Shown: piece by piece, positions 27,667 to 35,396 of the stretch
Position numbering within the stretch: position 1 is the stretch's first letter
How the letters are laid out: each line of letters begins with the position of its first letter
From: Priestia megaterium
GTDB taxonomy: Bacteria > Bacillota > Bacilli > Bacillales > Bacillaceae_H
Assembly: GCF_023824195.1 (NCBI RefSeq)
Contig: NZ_CP085447.1
Span: forward strand, 1 to 64,000
Length of the DNA: 64,000 bases
Direction of reading: 5' to 3'
Notes under the pieces: model-generated
Told to the model about the DNA's origin: nothing
The model's input: only the letters and a program-made list of their open reading frames with translations
The model's database searches: none
Made by a program: the position numbers and the translations under genes

Positions 27667-27698
27667 AAAAAGCTATACAACCCTCGTGTATAGCTTTT
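27667..27698 (-). terminator. Intrinsic terminator inside the conjugation operon, after the VirB2-like gene
   Basis: On the minus strand AAAGCTATAC and GTATAGCTTT pair, followed by a T-run (TTTTTTC). The stem abuts the stop codon of the VirB2-like gene. Without antitermination most of the operon would be silenced. Confidence 0.75.
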
Positions 27699-27699
27699 C

Positions 27700-28005
27700 T
27701 TAACCACCGAAATGAACATTTGTGTTAACCCCTTCGGCTAACTGGTACGCTCCCATGACAACAATCAAACCAATTGCTCCTCCTACAAACCACGCGATAC
27801 ATTTATGACGACCTCGTTCGCCTCCCAAAATTAAATGGTAGCCTCCTACACAAAACGCAAGTGCTGCGGCTACCATGGCGATTCGTTGCATCCATTTGAT
27901 AATCGATTTTCCACTTTCAATTAGCCCTGTCATCCCATCTGCGGCTCCCAGTGTTAAATGAGAGGTTAACTGCGTCACATCTACGCTATTCAATAAATCT
28001 AACAT
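27700..28005 (-). CDS. VirB2/TrbC-like two-helix subunit
   Basis: A 101-residue protein with an amphipathic N-terminus and two membrane helices (IAMVAAALAFCVGGYHLIL and AWFVGGAIGLIVVMGAYQL) joined by a short basic loop GERGRHK, as in VirB2/TrbC pilin-class and TcpD-like subunits. ATG at 28005 fits GAGGAG at eight bases; the GTG at 28014 does not. It is probably the most abundant structural subunit, which would explain a terminator placed directly after it. Confidence 0.65.
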   Translation of the reverse strand: MLDLLNSVDVTQLTSHLTLGAADGMTGLIESGKSIIKWMQRIAMVAAALAFCVGGYHLILGGERGRHKCIAWFVGGAIGLIVVMGAYQLAEGVNTNVHFGG

Positions 28006-28026
28006 GTCTTTCACTCCTCTTATTTG

Positions 28027-28275
28027 TTAATTTTGCATTGCTGGAATACTTGTTGGCTTTACAGAAACTTGTTCATTTTCCTTTGGTTCGCTTTTCTCCT
28101 CCTCTTCTCCTTGGCCTGTAAAAGCACTCAAAGCTTGAAGAATTAAATCTTGATTTTCTTCAATGAACTGTTGATGTTGTTGATGAAGCCAATCGTTGTA
28201 TTTTTGGTCATTGACTTTCAATAACTTCTCGACCAGATCCTTTGACTTCTTTACATCTTTTTGCGAAACAGTCAT
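28027..28275 (-). CDS. Small hydrophilic protein of the conjugation operon
   Basis: 82 residues from ATG at 28275 (SD GGAAGGTGG). It has a helical, Gln/His/Lys-rich first half (VNDQKYNDWLHQQHQQF) and an acidic, disordered end with Pro/Val. No membrane segment, no known family. It may be cytoplasmic or a chaperone for a neighbour (guess). Confidence 0.5.
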   Translation of the reverse strand: MTVSQKDVKKSKDLVEKLLKVNDQKYNDWLHQQHQQFIEENQDLILQALSAFTGQGEEEEKSEPKENEQVSVKPTSIPAMQN

Positions 28276-28303
28276 CTTATCACCACCTTCCAAGGGAAAA
28301 CAT

Positions 28304-28771
28304 TTATTCTTCAAAGTAGAGTTCTTTTGATGTTTCAATGAAATGAGGTAATTCACTCTCTAATTCAGATGGATCATACTCATCAAGCTTAATCTGTTGC
28401 TTTAATTCTCCATCTTTATAAATAGCTAGACTATCAGTACTTTGATCAATGCCATAGTAGGTCCGACTTTTTTTCCAATCATACTTTGGATCACCACTAT
28501 AGATTTCCTTTGCATCTACATCATTTTCCTTTAAAGCTTTTTTCACCTCATGCATATACACATTCCGTGTATCATCATCAAAAGAATACATAATAAACCC
28601 TGTACCATCTTCTTTCATGAACTTTTTCATTTCTAGAGGATGTAATTCTTCTAGTTGACCATTTCCTTGTACTGGACTTGAATTCTGAGAAGAGATCGCT
28701 GCCGTTCCAATACCTAATGCAACGATAATCCCTACGGCTGCTGCCACAATTTTTTGTTTACGATTCATCAT
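28304..28771 (-). CDS. Membrane-anchored thioredoxin-like protein without CxxC
   Basis: 155 residues with an N-terminal membrane helix (KIVAAAVGIIVALGIGTAAI) and an outer domain with thioredoxin-fold pattern: EDGTGFIMYSFDDDTRNVY where a redox protein would have CxxC, then a KEIYSGDPKYDWKKSR segment and TDSLAIYKDGE. The missing cysteines argue against redox activity; it may act as a structural adaptor, as some plasmid-borne homologues are thought to (inference). It is the first gene after the structured RNA. SD AAAGGAGAG. Confidence 0.55.
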   Translation of the reverse strand: MMNRKQKIVAAAVGIIVALGIGTAAISSQNSSPVQGNGQLEELHPLEMKKFMKEDGTGFIMYSFDDDTRNVYMHEVKKALKENDVDAKEIYSGDPKYDWKKSRTYYGIDQSTDSLAIYKDGELKQQIKLDEYDPSELESELPHFIETSKELYFEE

Positions 28772-28803
28772 TCACTCTCCTTTATTCTTAATATTCAGAC
28801 ATA

Positions 28804-29238
28804 ACAAGCGATTCTGAAACCTACCGAGAAGTATACACAGTCTATCGTGCATGTTGGCATCCACTCTGTCATTTCAAGTACTAAAAGGAAATATATACCC
28901 GTTTCTGGCTGGAAGGGCAAACCCTATATTGGCATGCATAGTTTTCACTAAGCCCAATAATGCACAACGTTTTCGGCATGTACGAAGAACCTCATGTATC
29001 TACTGTTTGGAGTGTTGTCGCTTCTTCGGCGTCACCCTCACGCCACCACTCCTCACAGATCCTGGATACACCGTCATTGTTTTGTTGCTAGATCACCGAT
29101 GAGTTTTAGGACGCACTCATCGAACCTTATCGTTATCGTATACCTTGATCCCCTTGTGATCGGTTTAGGGGAGGCACGCCATATGAAATTGTCAAAGTTC
29201 CCTTACTTGTGCTCTCGGCACGTTTCAAAATCGCTTGT
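28804..29238 (-). ncRNA. Large structured leader RNA (~435 nt) at the head of the conjugation operon
   Basis: Non-coding on both strands in any convincing way. Its ends pair: on the minus strand 29238-29222 (ACAAGCGATTTTGAAAC) with 28820-28804 (GTTTCAGAATCGCTTGT), 17 pairs including one G-U. Inside are more helices: 29221-29209 (GTGC/GCAC), 29122-29097 (CGATGAGT/ACTCATCG), 29161-29091 (GATCAC/GTGATC), 29052-29009 (GGAGTG/CACTCC) enclosing 29044-29028 (GGCGT/ACGCC), 28965-28847 (GTGCAT/ATGCAC), 28959-28927 (TATTGG/CCAATA) capped by TAGT-GAAA-ACTA. A terminal closing helix with many internal hairpins is typical of large ornate RNAs and of antitermination leaders. Confidence 0.65.
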
Positions 29239-29254
29239 ATGCTGCATCTAAGAA

Positions 29255-29503
29255 CTAGCAGGTCTTTTGTAAAACTTCCTTCAATTCCTCGTCTTTCTTT
29301 CTTCGCCTGGCGACGATAGTATGTGCCTGATCCATTACTGAGCGTACTTCATAATAAATATCAGCTACACGTTTGATATCGCCCGTTCCTTTTTCTACAG
29401 CTACTCCCCCTTTTAACGTATATAACTTTCCATCAAAGGTTTTAGCACTTTTCGCTCGTGCGTCTGATATATCATAGAATGCTAGTCGCTTTTGTGCTTC
29501 CAT
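29255..29503 (-). CDS. Small basic protein encoded just before the structured RNA
   Basis: 82 residues from ATG at 29503 (GAGGGG eight bases away; another ATG at 29509 is too close). It reads as a small beta unit (TFDGKLYTLKGGVAVEKG) and a long basic helix (TIVARRRKKDEELKEV). The downstream gene start is over 480 bases away, across the RNA. Its location suggests it could be the protein partner of a protein-RNA antitermination pair such as conAn of pLS20; that is a hypothesis only. Confidence 0.55.
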   Translation of the reverse strand: MEAQKRLAFYDISDARAKSAKTFDGKLYTLKGGVAVEKGTGDIKRVADIYYEVRSVMDQAHTIVARRRKKDEELKEVLQKTC

Positions 29504-29534
29504 GTTCATCGCCCCTCGTTAAGTATTCTAAAAC

Positions 29535-29741
29535 TTAGTTCATATCCTTATGACCTGGTAAGAAAATATTTTCTAATCTAAGATCCAATGCCTCTGCGAT
29601 CTTCTTCATATTTTCAAACGTTGGATATTGACGAGTCCCATTTTCGATTTGAGAAATAGTGGGTTGAGAGACTCCTGATAACTGAGCTAGATAGGTTTGA
29701 CTCCATTTCTTAGATAACCTCTTTTCTCGTATGGTATTTAT
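29535..29741 (-). CDS. XRE-family regulator with likely AUA start
   Basis: A compact Cro/CI-type HTH protein: NTIREKRLSKKWSQTYLAQL then SGVSQPTISQIENG, ending in a short tail. The best ribosome site, AAGGAGG, lies eight bases before an ATA codon at 29741 which gives the expected N-terminus; no ATG, GTG or TTG fits as well (GTG at 29750 touches the SD, TTG at 29792 lies far upstream). 68 residues. It faces the 144-residue XRE gene across ~150 bp, forming a divergent switch that probably governs the conjugation operon. Confidence 0.7.
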   Translation of the reverse strand: MNTIREKRLSKKWSQTYLAQLSGVSQPTISQIENGTRQYPTFENMKKIAEALDLRLENIFLPGHKDMN

Positions 29742-29889
29742 TTCTAGCACCTCCTTGAACACATTATATTCTATACAGAATATTTTAGTCAATAATTTTT
29801 ATTCTAATTTTAATATTTTTTACCAAAAACAACCTTTTGTTATTTCTGATATAATTAACTTAAAAATTTTGCAATTGGTGGATGAATTT
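29742..29889. promoter_or_regulatory. Divergent control region between the two XRE genes
   Basis: A very A+T-rich segment with TATAAT at 29850-29855 reading towards the plus-strand gene and TATTCT-ATACAGAATA (29767-29783) as a small imperfect palindrome that may be an operator. Confidence 0.45.
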
Positions 29890-30324
29890 ATGGATCAATT
29901 TAACCTTGAACTTGGAAATAATATTAAAAGCTTCAGAAAGTCTATATTTATGTCAACTACTACATTAGCTGAGCTTTCTAGTACTTCACAAGGTACGATA
30001 AGCAAGATCGAAAACGGTCATTCAACTTCTGATATTAAAACGTTAATAAGGATTTGTAAGGCATTAGGAGTTACCATCTATGACGTGCTTCCAGAGGATA
30101 TTTCAAAAGAATTTAAGACAGATAATCCAAACAAAGAACAACTATTTAATATCTTAAATGACTTGTCCCCATCAGAAATTAAAGTCATTTTGGCCTTACT
30201 TACAACGGATATAGTACCTATATTGTCTAATCTTTCTCCCGTGATAAAAGCATTTGAACAAATGAGCATAAAAGAAAGAAACCTTTTTACAGACCTTTTA
30301 GAATCCATGAAAAATAACTCCTAA
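29890..30324 (+). CDS. XRE-family regulator with C-terminal extension, Rco-like conjugation switch
   Basis: 144 residues. N-terminal HTH: FRKSIFMSTTTLAELSSTSQ then GTISKIENGHSTSDIKTL; C-terminal ~60 residues helical (LSPSEIKVILALLTTDIVP), probably for dimers or for sensing. The start at 29890 has GGTGG nine bases before; earlier ATG codons of the frame overlap the divergent gene. Position at the head of a conjugation operon and opposite to it matches Rco of pLS20, a repressor that is also an autoregulator; this link is by analogy. Confidence 0.75.
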   Translation: MDQFNLELGNNIKSFRKSIFMSTTTLAELSSTSQGTISKIENGHSTSDIKTLIRICKALGVTIYDVLPEDISKEFKTDNPNKEQLFNILNDLSPSEIKVILALLTTDIVPILSNLSPVIKAFEQMSIKERNLFTDLLESMKNNS

Positions 30325-30368
30325 ATATAGGATATACAACTCCTGAAAGCTTGCATACTGTGATTTTT

Positions 30369-30394
30369 CATCACCCTATTTTGAAAATAGGGTG
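30369..30394. terminator. Bidirectional hairpin after the XRE gene
   Basis: TCACCCTATTTT and AAAATAGGGTGA form a perfect stem, followed by ATTTTTT. A second CACCCTT…AAGGGTG pair follows at 30399-30427. Confidence 0.7.
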
Positions 30395-30451
30395 ATATTT
30401 TTTCACCCTTATTTGGGCAAAGGGTGATGAAATGTCACCCTTTGTGGAAAC

Positions 30452-30479
30452 AAAAAAAGTGACTTTTAAAGTCACTTTA
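30452..30479 (-). terminator. Terminator of the response-regulator operon
   Basis: AAAGTGACTTT and AAAGTCACTTT pair; on the minus strand the stem is followed by a T7 run. It overlaps the end of the response-regulator gene. Confidence 0.75.
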
Positions 30480-31101
30480 AACCACCAGTTTTTACTTTTT
30501 TCAGAAGATCTTTTGTATTAGAGACCGACAATTTTTTGAAGATGTTTTTGAAATGTGTTTTCAATGTATTGTCTGATTTGTGTGTCTCTAGCTTGATCTT
30601 TTTACGCGAGTATCCTTTTTCAATATATTCAAAAACTTCTCTTTCTGCATTTGTTAAATCTTTAAGCTGCTCCTCAGATTTTAAACGACGAAATTCTTTT
30701 AATACAGCTTCGACTGGACTAGGTTCTTTATTGTAATTAGAACGAATGATTTCTGGTATACGATGTACATCCTTTTTCAATATATAATCTGATGCTCCGG
30801 CCATAAATGCCTTCTGAATAATGTCTTCCTCTGACATAGACGTTAACATAATAATCTTCGATGTCTTTTCACGCTTTAATTCTAGAGCCGTGTATATTCC
30901 ATCAAGATTAACTCCTGACAAATTAATATCTACAAGGAAAATGTCTATATTGTTTAAAGCATGGGAAAGAGTTATACCTTCCTCTTGCGTTTGAGCACAG
31001 CCTACTAAAATCATATCTTCTTCCCTACCAATTAGGTTTTCCATTATGTTAAGCCAATCTGGATCGTCTTCAATTAGTACTACTCGAATTGGATTTTTCA
31101 T
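30472..31101 (-). CDS. NarL/LuxR-type response regulator
   Basis: 209 residues. The receiver begins IRVVLIEDDPDWLNIM and has the phosphoacceptor Asp in IDIFLVDINLSG and the switch Thr/Lys in MLTSM and LKKDV. The output domain is a LuxR-type HTH, but divergent (LTNAEREVFEYIEKGYSRKK, LKTHFKNIFKKLSV). The ATG at 31101 fits AAGGGTG; it lies within the end of the kinase gene, so they are coupled. It should be phosphorylated by that kinase. Confidence 0.88.
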   Translation of the reverse strand: MKNPIRVVLIEDDPDWLNIMENLIGREEDMILVGCAQTQEEGITLSHALNNIDIFLVDINLSGVNLDGIYTALELKREKTSKIIMLTSMSEEDIIQKAFMAGASDYILKKDVHRIPEIIRSNYNKEPSPVEAVLKEFRRLKSEEQLKDLTNAEREVFEYIEKGYSRKKIKLETHKSDNTLKTHFKNIFKKLSVSNTKDLLKKVKTGGLK

Positions 31102-32482
31102 AAACATCACCCTTTTTTAAATGTATTGGAAAAGTTAATTTGATTGTGGTTCCTTCATCAACCTTACTTTCAACTTTCAAGTCTCCACCAGTGTTAAACA
31201 TTACTTCAAAGCAATGATTTAATCCCAATCCATAATTTAAGTCACCTTTTTTCTTAGTACTAAAAAAAGGATCAGTAACATATTTCAAATTCTCTGATGG
31301 AATACCCATTCCATTATCCGAAAAGCAAACCATTATATTTTTACTATTCTTAGGTGAAATAGTTACCTTTATTTCTCCCCCATCGTCAATTGCTTCAATT
31401 GAGTTTTTCAATATATTTATAAACACTTCGTAGGTCTGCGTACGATCACAATATACAGTGTTTTCCTCTGATGAATAGAGTTTTTCAACCTTTATATTTT
31501 TCTTGTATAAATCCAATTTTAAATCTTCTAGGCTTTCATCTACTAACTTATTTAAGTCATTTTGACTTTTTATAATCTCTATCTCCTGTGTTTTGTTGTG
31601 TATACGCTCAATGATCTCTGTCAAGTGTCTAGAGCTACGGTTAATAATTTCAATTGAATTTTGAGAAGAAGGGTTAAGTTCATCTACGTTTATAGTTTGT
31701 AAGCTTGAATTTATTTTATAAATTTGATTCTTTATAGCATGGTTTAACAACTGTGTTCCTTTGTTTATTGCTTCTCTGGTCTTTTTATGAGCCTCTCTCT
31801 CGTACCGCAGCTTAATTCCATTAAGAGATCCAGCACCTTTTTTCAATGCTTTCCATAAAAAAATAAAAAAAGCTAATACCAGAAAAACAATCATATAACG
31901 CCAATATTGATGATGATTGTCTACTGCTCTTACAATATAATTTAAAATTAAAGCTGATAACATGACAGGAAATGAAATAGAAATTGTAGTAATGCGTTGC
32001 TTTTTCTTATTGACATCACTTTCTGTATACCAAGCATATATATGGATCAAACAGGCAGCGATAATATAAGGAACTGCCCAATATAACATAGAGCGAAAAT
32101 CCGGTATAATATCAGGGTAATACACAGTTGTTTTCACCATAAAGATAATCGGGATAGGCAAAAGATACATACAGATTTGAATAGCTCTTTTCGTGAACTT
32201 GTCGCTATAAGTAATAGCCCACATGAGTAATGTGTAAGGAAAAAAATAAATAGAAATAAAGCCCGTTAAAATTCTTAGGTAATATAAAGATGAATCTAAT
32301 AAAGGAAAATCCATATTAAATTTATCTAATGTAGGGAGGAAAGACTCTATAGTGGCTCTAGAGAGTCCTGCAAGTGCAGCACAAACTAGTACAAGAACAC
32401 CCCACCGTATAGAAAGTGATTTAGGGTCATAACGATAACTAATAATCGCAAATATTGCACTAATTAAAAAGAGAGCAATCAT
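31070..32482 (-). CDS. Polytopic sensor histidine kinase
   Basis: 470 residues. About seven membrane helices (1-~215), then a dimerisation helix with the likely phospho-His in LLNHAIKNQI near residue 247, then a HATPase domain: N-box EVFINILKNSIEAI, G-boxes FSDNGMGIP and YGLGLNHC. The many N-terminal helices with almost no loops suggest a ligand sensed within the membrane. Start overlaps the HAD gene stop as ATGA. Confidence 0.88.
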   Translation of the reverse strand: MIALFLISAIFAIISYRYDPKSLSIRWGVLVLVCAALAGLSRATIESFLPTLDKFNMDFPLLDSSLYYLRILTGFISIYFFPYTLLMWAITYSDKFTKRAIQICMYLLPIPIIFMVKTTVYYPDIIPDFRSMLYWAVPYIIAACLIHIYAWYTESDVNKKKQRITTISISFPVMLSALILNYIVRAVDNHHQYWRYMIVFLVLAFFIFLWKALKKGAGSLNGIKLRYEREAHKKTREAINKGTQLLNHAIKNQIYKINSSLQTINVDELNPSSQNSIEIINRSSRHLTEIIERIHNKTQEIEIIKSQNDLNKLVDESLEDLKLDLYKKNIKVEKLYSSEENTVYCDRTQTYEVFINILKNSIEAIDDGGEIKVTISPKNSKNIMVCFSDNGMGIPSENLKYVTDPFFSTKKKGDLNYGLGLNHCFEVMFNTGGDLKVESKVDEGTTIKLTFPIHLKKGDVYEKSNSSSTN

Positions 32483-33114
32483 TTAGTATCATTCCGAATG
32501 ATATCCATGATCTCTAGTGGACTTCTAACTAAGAAATCAGGATTACTTTTAGATAAAAGCTCCTCTAAATCGTACCCCCAAGTAACAGATATTATCGGAA
32601 TTTCACTTTTTCTCGCAGCAACAATATCACGATGCTCATCCGCAATAAGGATAATTTCATCTTTTGCTACGTGATGTTTTTTCATGTAATTATTCATTGT
32701 TGTATGCCTTCCAAAAAAGCGACTTGATTGAATAATTTCATCAAAATACTCCATGTCGTTCAATTTAAGAAATTTTTCGATATTTTCTTTGGAATTAGCT
32801 GAAATTATAACAAGTTTGATTCCAAATTCTTTTAAGTCTTTAAGTACCTTCTTCATTTCTTGATTTACTTCTAATGTTGGAATTGATTTTTTATATCGTT
32901 TAACAACATCCATAGTAAGCATAGGAACCTTTAATAAGGGCACCTCATATTCTTTAAAACGCTCTTTTACAGTTAACGCCCTAATTCGATCGCTTTCACT
33001 TTGAGGAATTTTTTTGTAGTGATACTTATCAGCAAACTCATTAAATAGATCAAACACAACTTGACCAGAATCTACAATAGTGCCATCAAAATCACAAATA
33101 ATTGTTTTAAACAT
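32479..33114 (-). CDS. HAD-family hydrolase, phosphoglycolate-phosphatase-like, first gene of a two-component operon
   Basis: 211 residues with all HAD motifs: DFDGTIVDSG (nucleophile Asp), LVIISANSKEN (motif II), Lys region around NNYMKKHHVAKDE, and LIADEHRDIVAARKS (motif IV). It dephosphorylates or otherwise acts on a small molecule or a protein; substrate not predictable. Its stop overlaps the kinase start, so a functional link with the sensor system is likely: it could make or destroy the signal. SD GGAAGTG. Confidence 0.85.
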   Translation of the reverse strand: MFKTIICDFDGTIVDSGQVVFDLFNEFADKYHYKKIPQSESDRIRALTVKERFKEYEVPLLKVPMLTMDVVKRYKKSIPTLEVNQEMKKVLKDLKEFGIKLVIISANSKENIEKFLKLNDMEYFDEIIQSSRFFGRHTTMNNYMKKHHVAKDEIILIADEHRDIVAARKSEIPIISVTWGYDLEELLSKSNPDFLVRSPLEIMDIIRNDTK

Positions 33115-33460
33115 CTCTACACTTCCAATTCATTTAACTAATTAATTTTTTATAGAACATTCGTTTCCTTAATCCTATCAAAGTTCTAACCTCTTTCAAA
33201 TAGAACATAATTACTTTATTTTACATTTAATCCAATTAAATATTTCCTGTATAAATTCTATTTATTGTAATTAAAATACATAATATTCTTATTAACTACA
33301 TTTTCCTCTCAATAAAAAGATACATTTTCCCTATATTTACATCCTATTTTTCTTAGAATATTCCCATGGATATTTTCATTAATAATAAAAATATCCCAAT
33401 TCTAGCTATACAACCTGCTCTCTCTAGTAGAATCTGTATCAATGTAATGAAAAAACAGTT
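33115..33460. other. A+T-rich intergenic region
   Basis: No gene. It presumably holds the promoter of the HAD operon. A hairpin with arms GGATATTTT and AAAAATATCC is at about 33368-33395. It leads directly into the 74-bp array. Confidence 0.5.
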
Positions 33461-34250
33461 TACGAGATTGTGTTGCCCGTCAACATACTCTTTATTACCG
33501 GGACATAATGCAGGGCGACATTTAAATTGGGGATTACGAGATTGTGTTGCCCGTCGACATATTCTTTATTACCCGGACATAATGCAGGGCGACATTTAAA
33601 TTGAGGATTACGGGGTTGTGTTGCCCATCGACATACTCTTTATTACCCGGACATGATGCAGGGCGACATTTAAATTGAGGATTACGGGGTTGTGTTGCCC
33701 GTCGACATACTCTTTACTACCCGGACATGATGCAGGGCGACATTTAAATTGAGGATTACGGGGTTGTGTTGCCCGTCGACATACTCTTTACTACCCGGAC
33801 ATGATGCAGGGCGACATTTAAATTGAGGATTACGAGGTTGTGTTGCCCATCGACATACTCTTTATTACCCGGACATGATGCAGGGCGACATTTAAATTGA
33901 GGATTACGAGGTTGTGTTGCCCATCGACATACTCTTTACTACCCGGACATGATGCAGGGCGACATTTAAATTGAGGATTACGAGGTTGTGTTGCCCATCG
34001 ACATACTCTTTACTACCCGGACATGATGCAGGGCGACATTTAAATTGAGGATTACGAGGTTGTGTTGCCCATCGACATACTCTTTACTACCCGGACATGA
34101 TGCAGGGCGACATTTAAATTGAGGATTACGAGGTTGTGTTGCCCATCGACATACTCTTTACTACCCGGACATGATGCAGGGCGACATTTAAATTGAGGAT
34201 TACGGGGTTGTGTTGCCCATCGACATGCTCTCTATTACCAGGTACAATAC
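33461..34250. repeat. Tandem array of 74-bp units, probable plasmid centromere
   Basis: The word TGTTGCCC recurs at 33471, 33545, 33619 and every 74 bp to 34211 (eleven occurrences, ten full units). Each unit holds two related sites: TGTTG-CCCAT-CGACA and the inverted type GCAGGGCGACAT. 74 bp equals about seven turns, so all sites face the same side of the helix. The same site type is found around the adjacent MerR-HTH gene. Confidence 0.93.
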
Positions 34251-34536
34251 AGATTGATGTAGAATTAGAATAGGGGGAAAACATGTTATTCTAATCAATA
34301 TAAGTTTCTCAATTAATGCTACATAGATATACTGTGAAATCCTATTACTATCAATAAAAGGAATTTGGTAAAGTACCTTTTATAAAAATGATGTAGCCTT
34401 AAAATATTATAACTACTAAAAATCTCTAATTCCCAGTAACTTATTAGTTAGCAAACCATTTTTTCTAAAGAAAATTGGTCTACAAAGGACTTCACTTTAC
34501 CATATAGAATTCTACATATAAAAGGAGGGTGTCGCT
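34251..34536. promoter_or_regulatory. Upstream region of the MerR-HTH segregation gene with operator at the start codon
   Basis: No gene. At its end an inverted repeat GTGTCG (34529-34534) / CGACAC (34545-34550) spans the start codon, the same half-sites as in the array, which suggests autoregulation by the encoded protein. Confidence 0.6.
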
Positions 34537-35067
34537 ATGGAAAACGACACAACAAGATCTGAAAAAGCATATTGGACAAATGAAGTTGCTAAAAGATTAG
34601 ACATAGCAGTTACTACGGTACGCAAGTACGCTACTTTGATGGAAAAGCATAATTATAAATTTATACGTAATGAGCATGATCAAAGGGCCTTTTTGGAACG
34701 CGACATAATTGTTTTAACAAATATTCAATCCCTGAGTAAATCACCTGGCATTACATTAGAAGAAGCTGTAAAAACTGTCCTCGAGGATATCCCTAAGACC
34801 CCTGTGTCGCCACCCGACATAAAGGAGAATGACCAGTTACAAGCTATAATTAAACAATATGGTAATGAATTTACTACACTAAAAAATGAGAATGCTGAGC
34901 TAAAAAATATGATGTTAGAATTACAGGATATGATGAGGGAGCAAAAAGAATATATTGCTGTTTCACTTGAAAAACGTGATAAACAAATTACTGAGTTTTA
35001 TAAAAAGACTATTGAAGAAAAACAAGAGAGAAAAAAAAGTTGGTTCCAGCGTCTCTTTAATAATTAA
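34537..35067 (+). CDS. MerR-type HTH / coiled-coil protein (DUF3967-like), putative centromere binder
   Basis: 176 residues. Residues ~8-70 are a MerR-like winged helix (YWTNEVAKRLDIAVTTVRKY, then the AFLERDIIVL segment). ~100-155 are coiled coil (LKNENAELKNMMLELQDMM), and the C-terminus is a basic-aromatic amphipathic end (KKSWFQRLFNN). HTH plus coiled coil plus short membrane-type tail is the layout of RacA and of pSK1 Par. The gene lies between two arrays of its probable sites and even has one inside the coding sequence (TGTCG-CCACC-CGACA at 34805-34819). SD AAAGGAGG. I infer plasmid segregation by DNA clustering or tethering. Confidence 0.75.
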   Translation: MENDTTRSEKAYWTNEVAKRLDIAVTTVRKYATLMEKHNYKFIRNEHDQRAFLERDIIVLTNIQSLSKSPGITLEEAVKTVLEDIPKTPVSPPDIKENDQLQAIIKQYGNEFTTLKNENAELKNMMLELQDMMREQKEYIAVSLEKRDKQITEFYKKTIEEKQERKKSWFQRLFNN

Positions 35068-35115
35068 TTACTATTAACGTGATCTTGAGCTAAAGTAATA
35101 GTTCAATCAAAACTG

Positions 35116-35351
35116 TATCGCCCACCGACATAGTATTTTTCCCTAAATAAGATATAAGTTGAGATTAAAATAGTAGTTAGTTACTCATATGTCGCCCTGC
35201 GATACAAAATTAAACTACAAGTGCAACATAAGTCGAACTTAAAATAATAACTAGTTATTCATATGTCGCCCTGCGATACAAAATTAAACTATAAGTGCAA
35301 CATAAGTCGAACTTAAAATAATAATCAGCATTCATATGTCGTCCGGCGATA
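35116..35351. repeat. Downstream site array, 74-bp spacing
   Basis: Four near-palindromes: 35116-35130 (TATCG-CCCAC-CGACA), then TGTCG-CCCTG-CGATA at 35190-35204 and 35264-35278, and TGTCG-TCCGG-CGATA at 35337-35351. The last three are 74 and 73 bp apart, the same spacing as in the upstream array although the sequence between differs. Confidence 0.88.
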
Positions 35352-35366
35352 TACGCTCTCTCTCTT

Positions 35367-35396
35367 AAGTTGAACTTTAGTTCAACTTGTTTTTTT
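35367..35396 (+). terminator. Terminator after the segregation gene
   Basis: AAGTTGAACT and AGTTCAACTT form a perfect 10-bp stem, then GTTTTTTTT. Confidence 0.85.

Noticed and set aside
28851..29251. Two plus-strand frames over the structured RNA
   Set aside because: No SD sequences, overlapping each other, and composition set by RNA helices.
33366..33599. 77-codon frame at the start of the 74-bp array
   Set aside because: It runs into the repeats and has no ribosome site; repeated DNA keeps it open.
33461..34250. CRISPR array
   Set aside because: Units are direct head-to-tail copies with no variable spacers, and no cas genes are near; it fits a centromere or iteron array.
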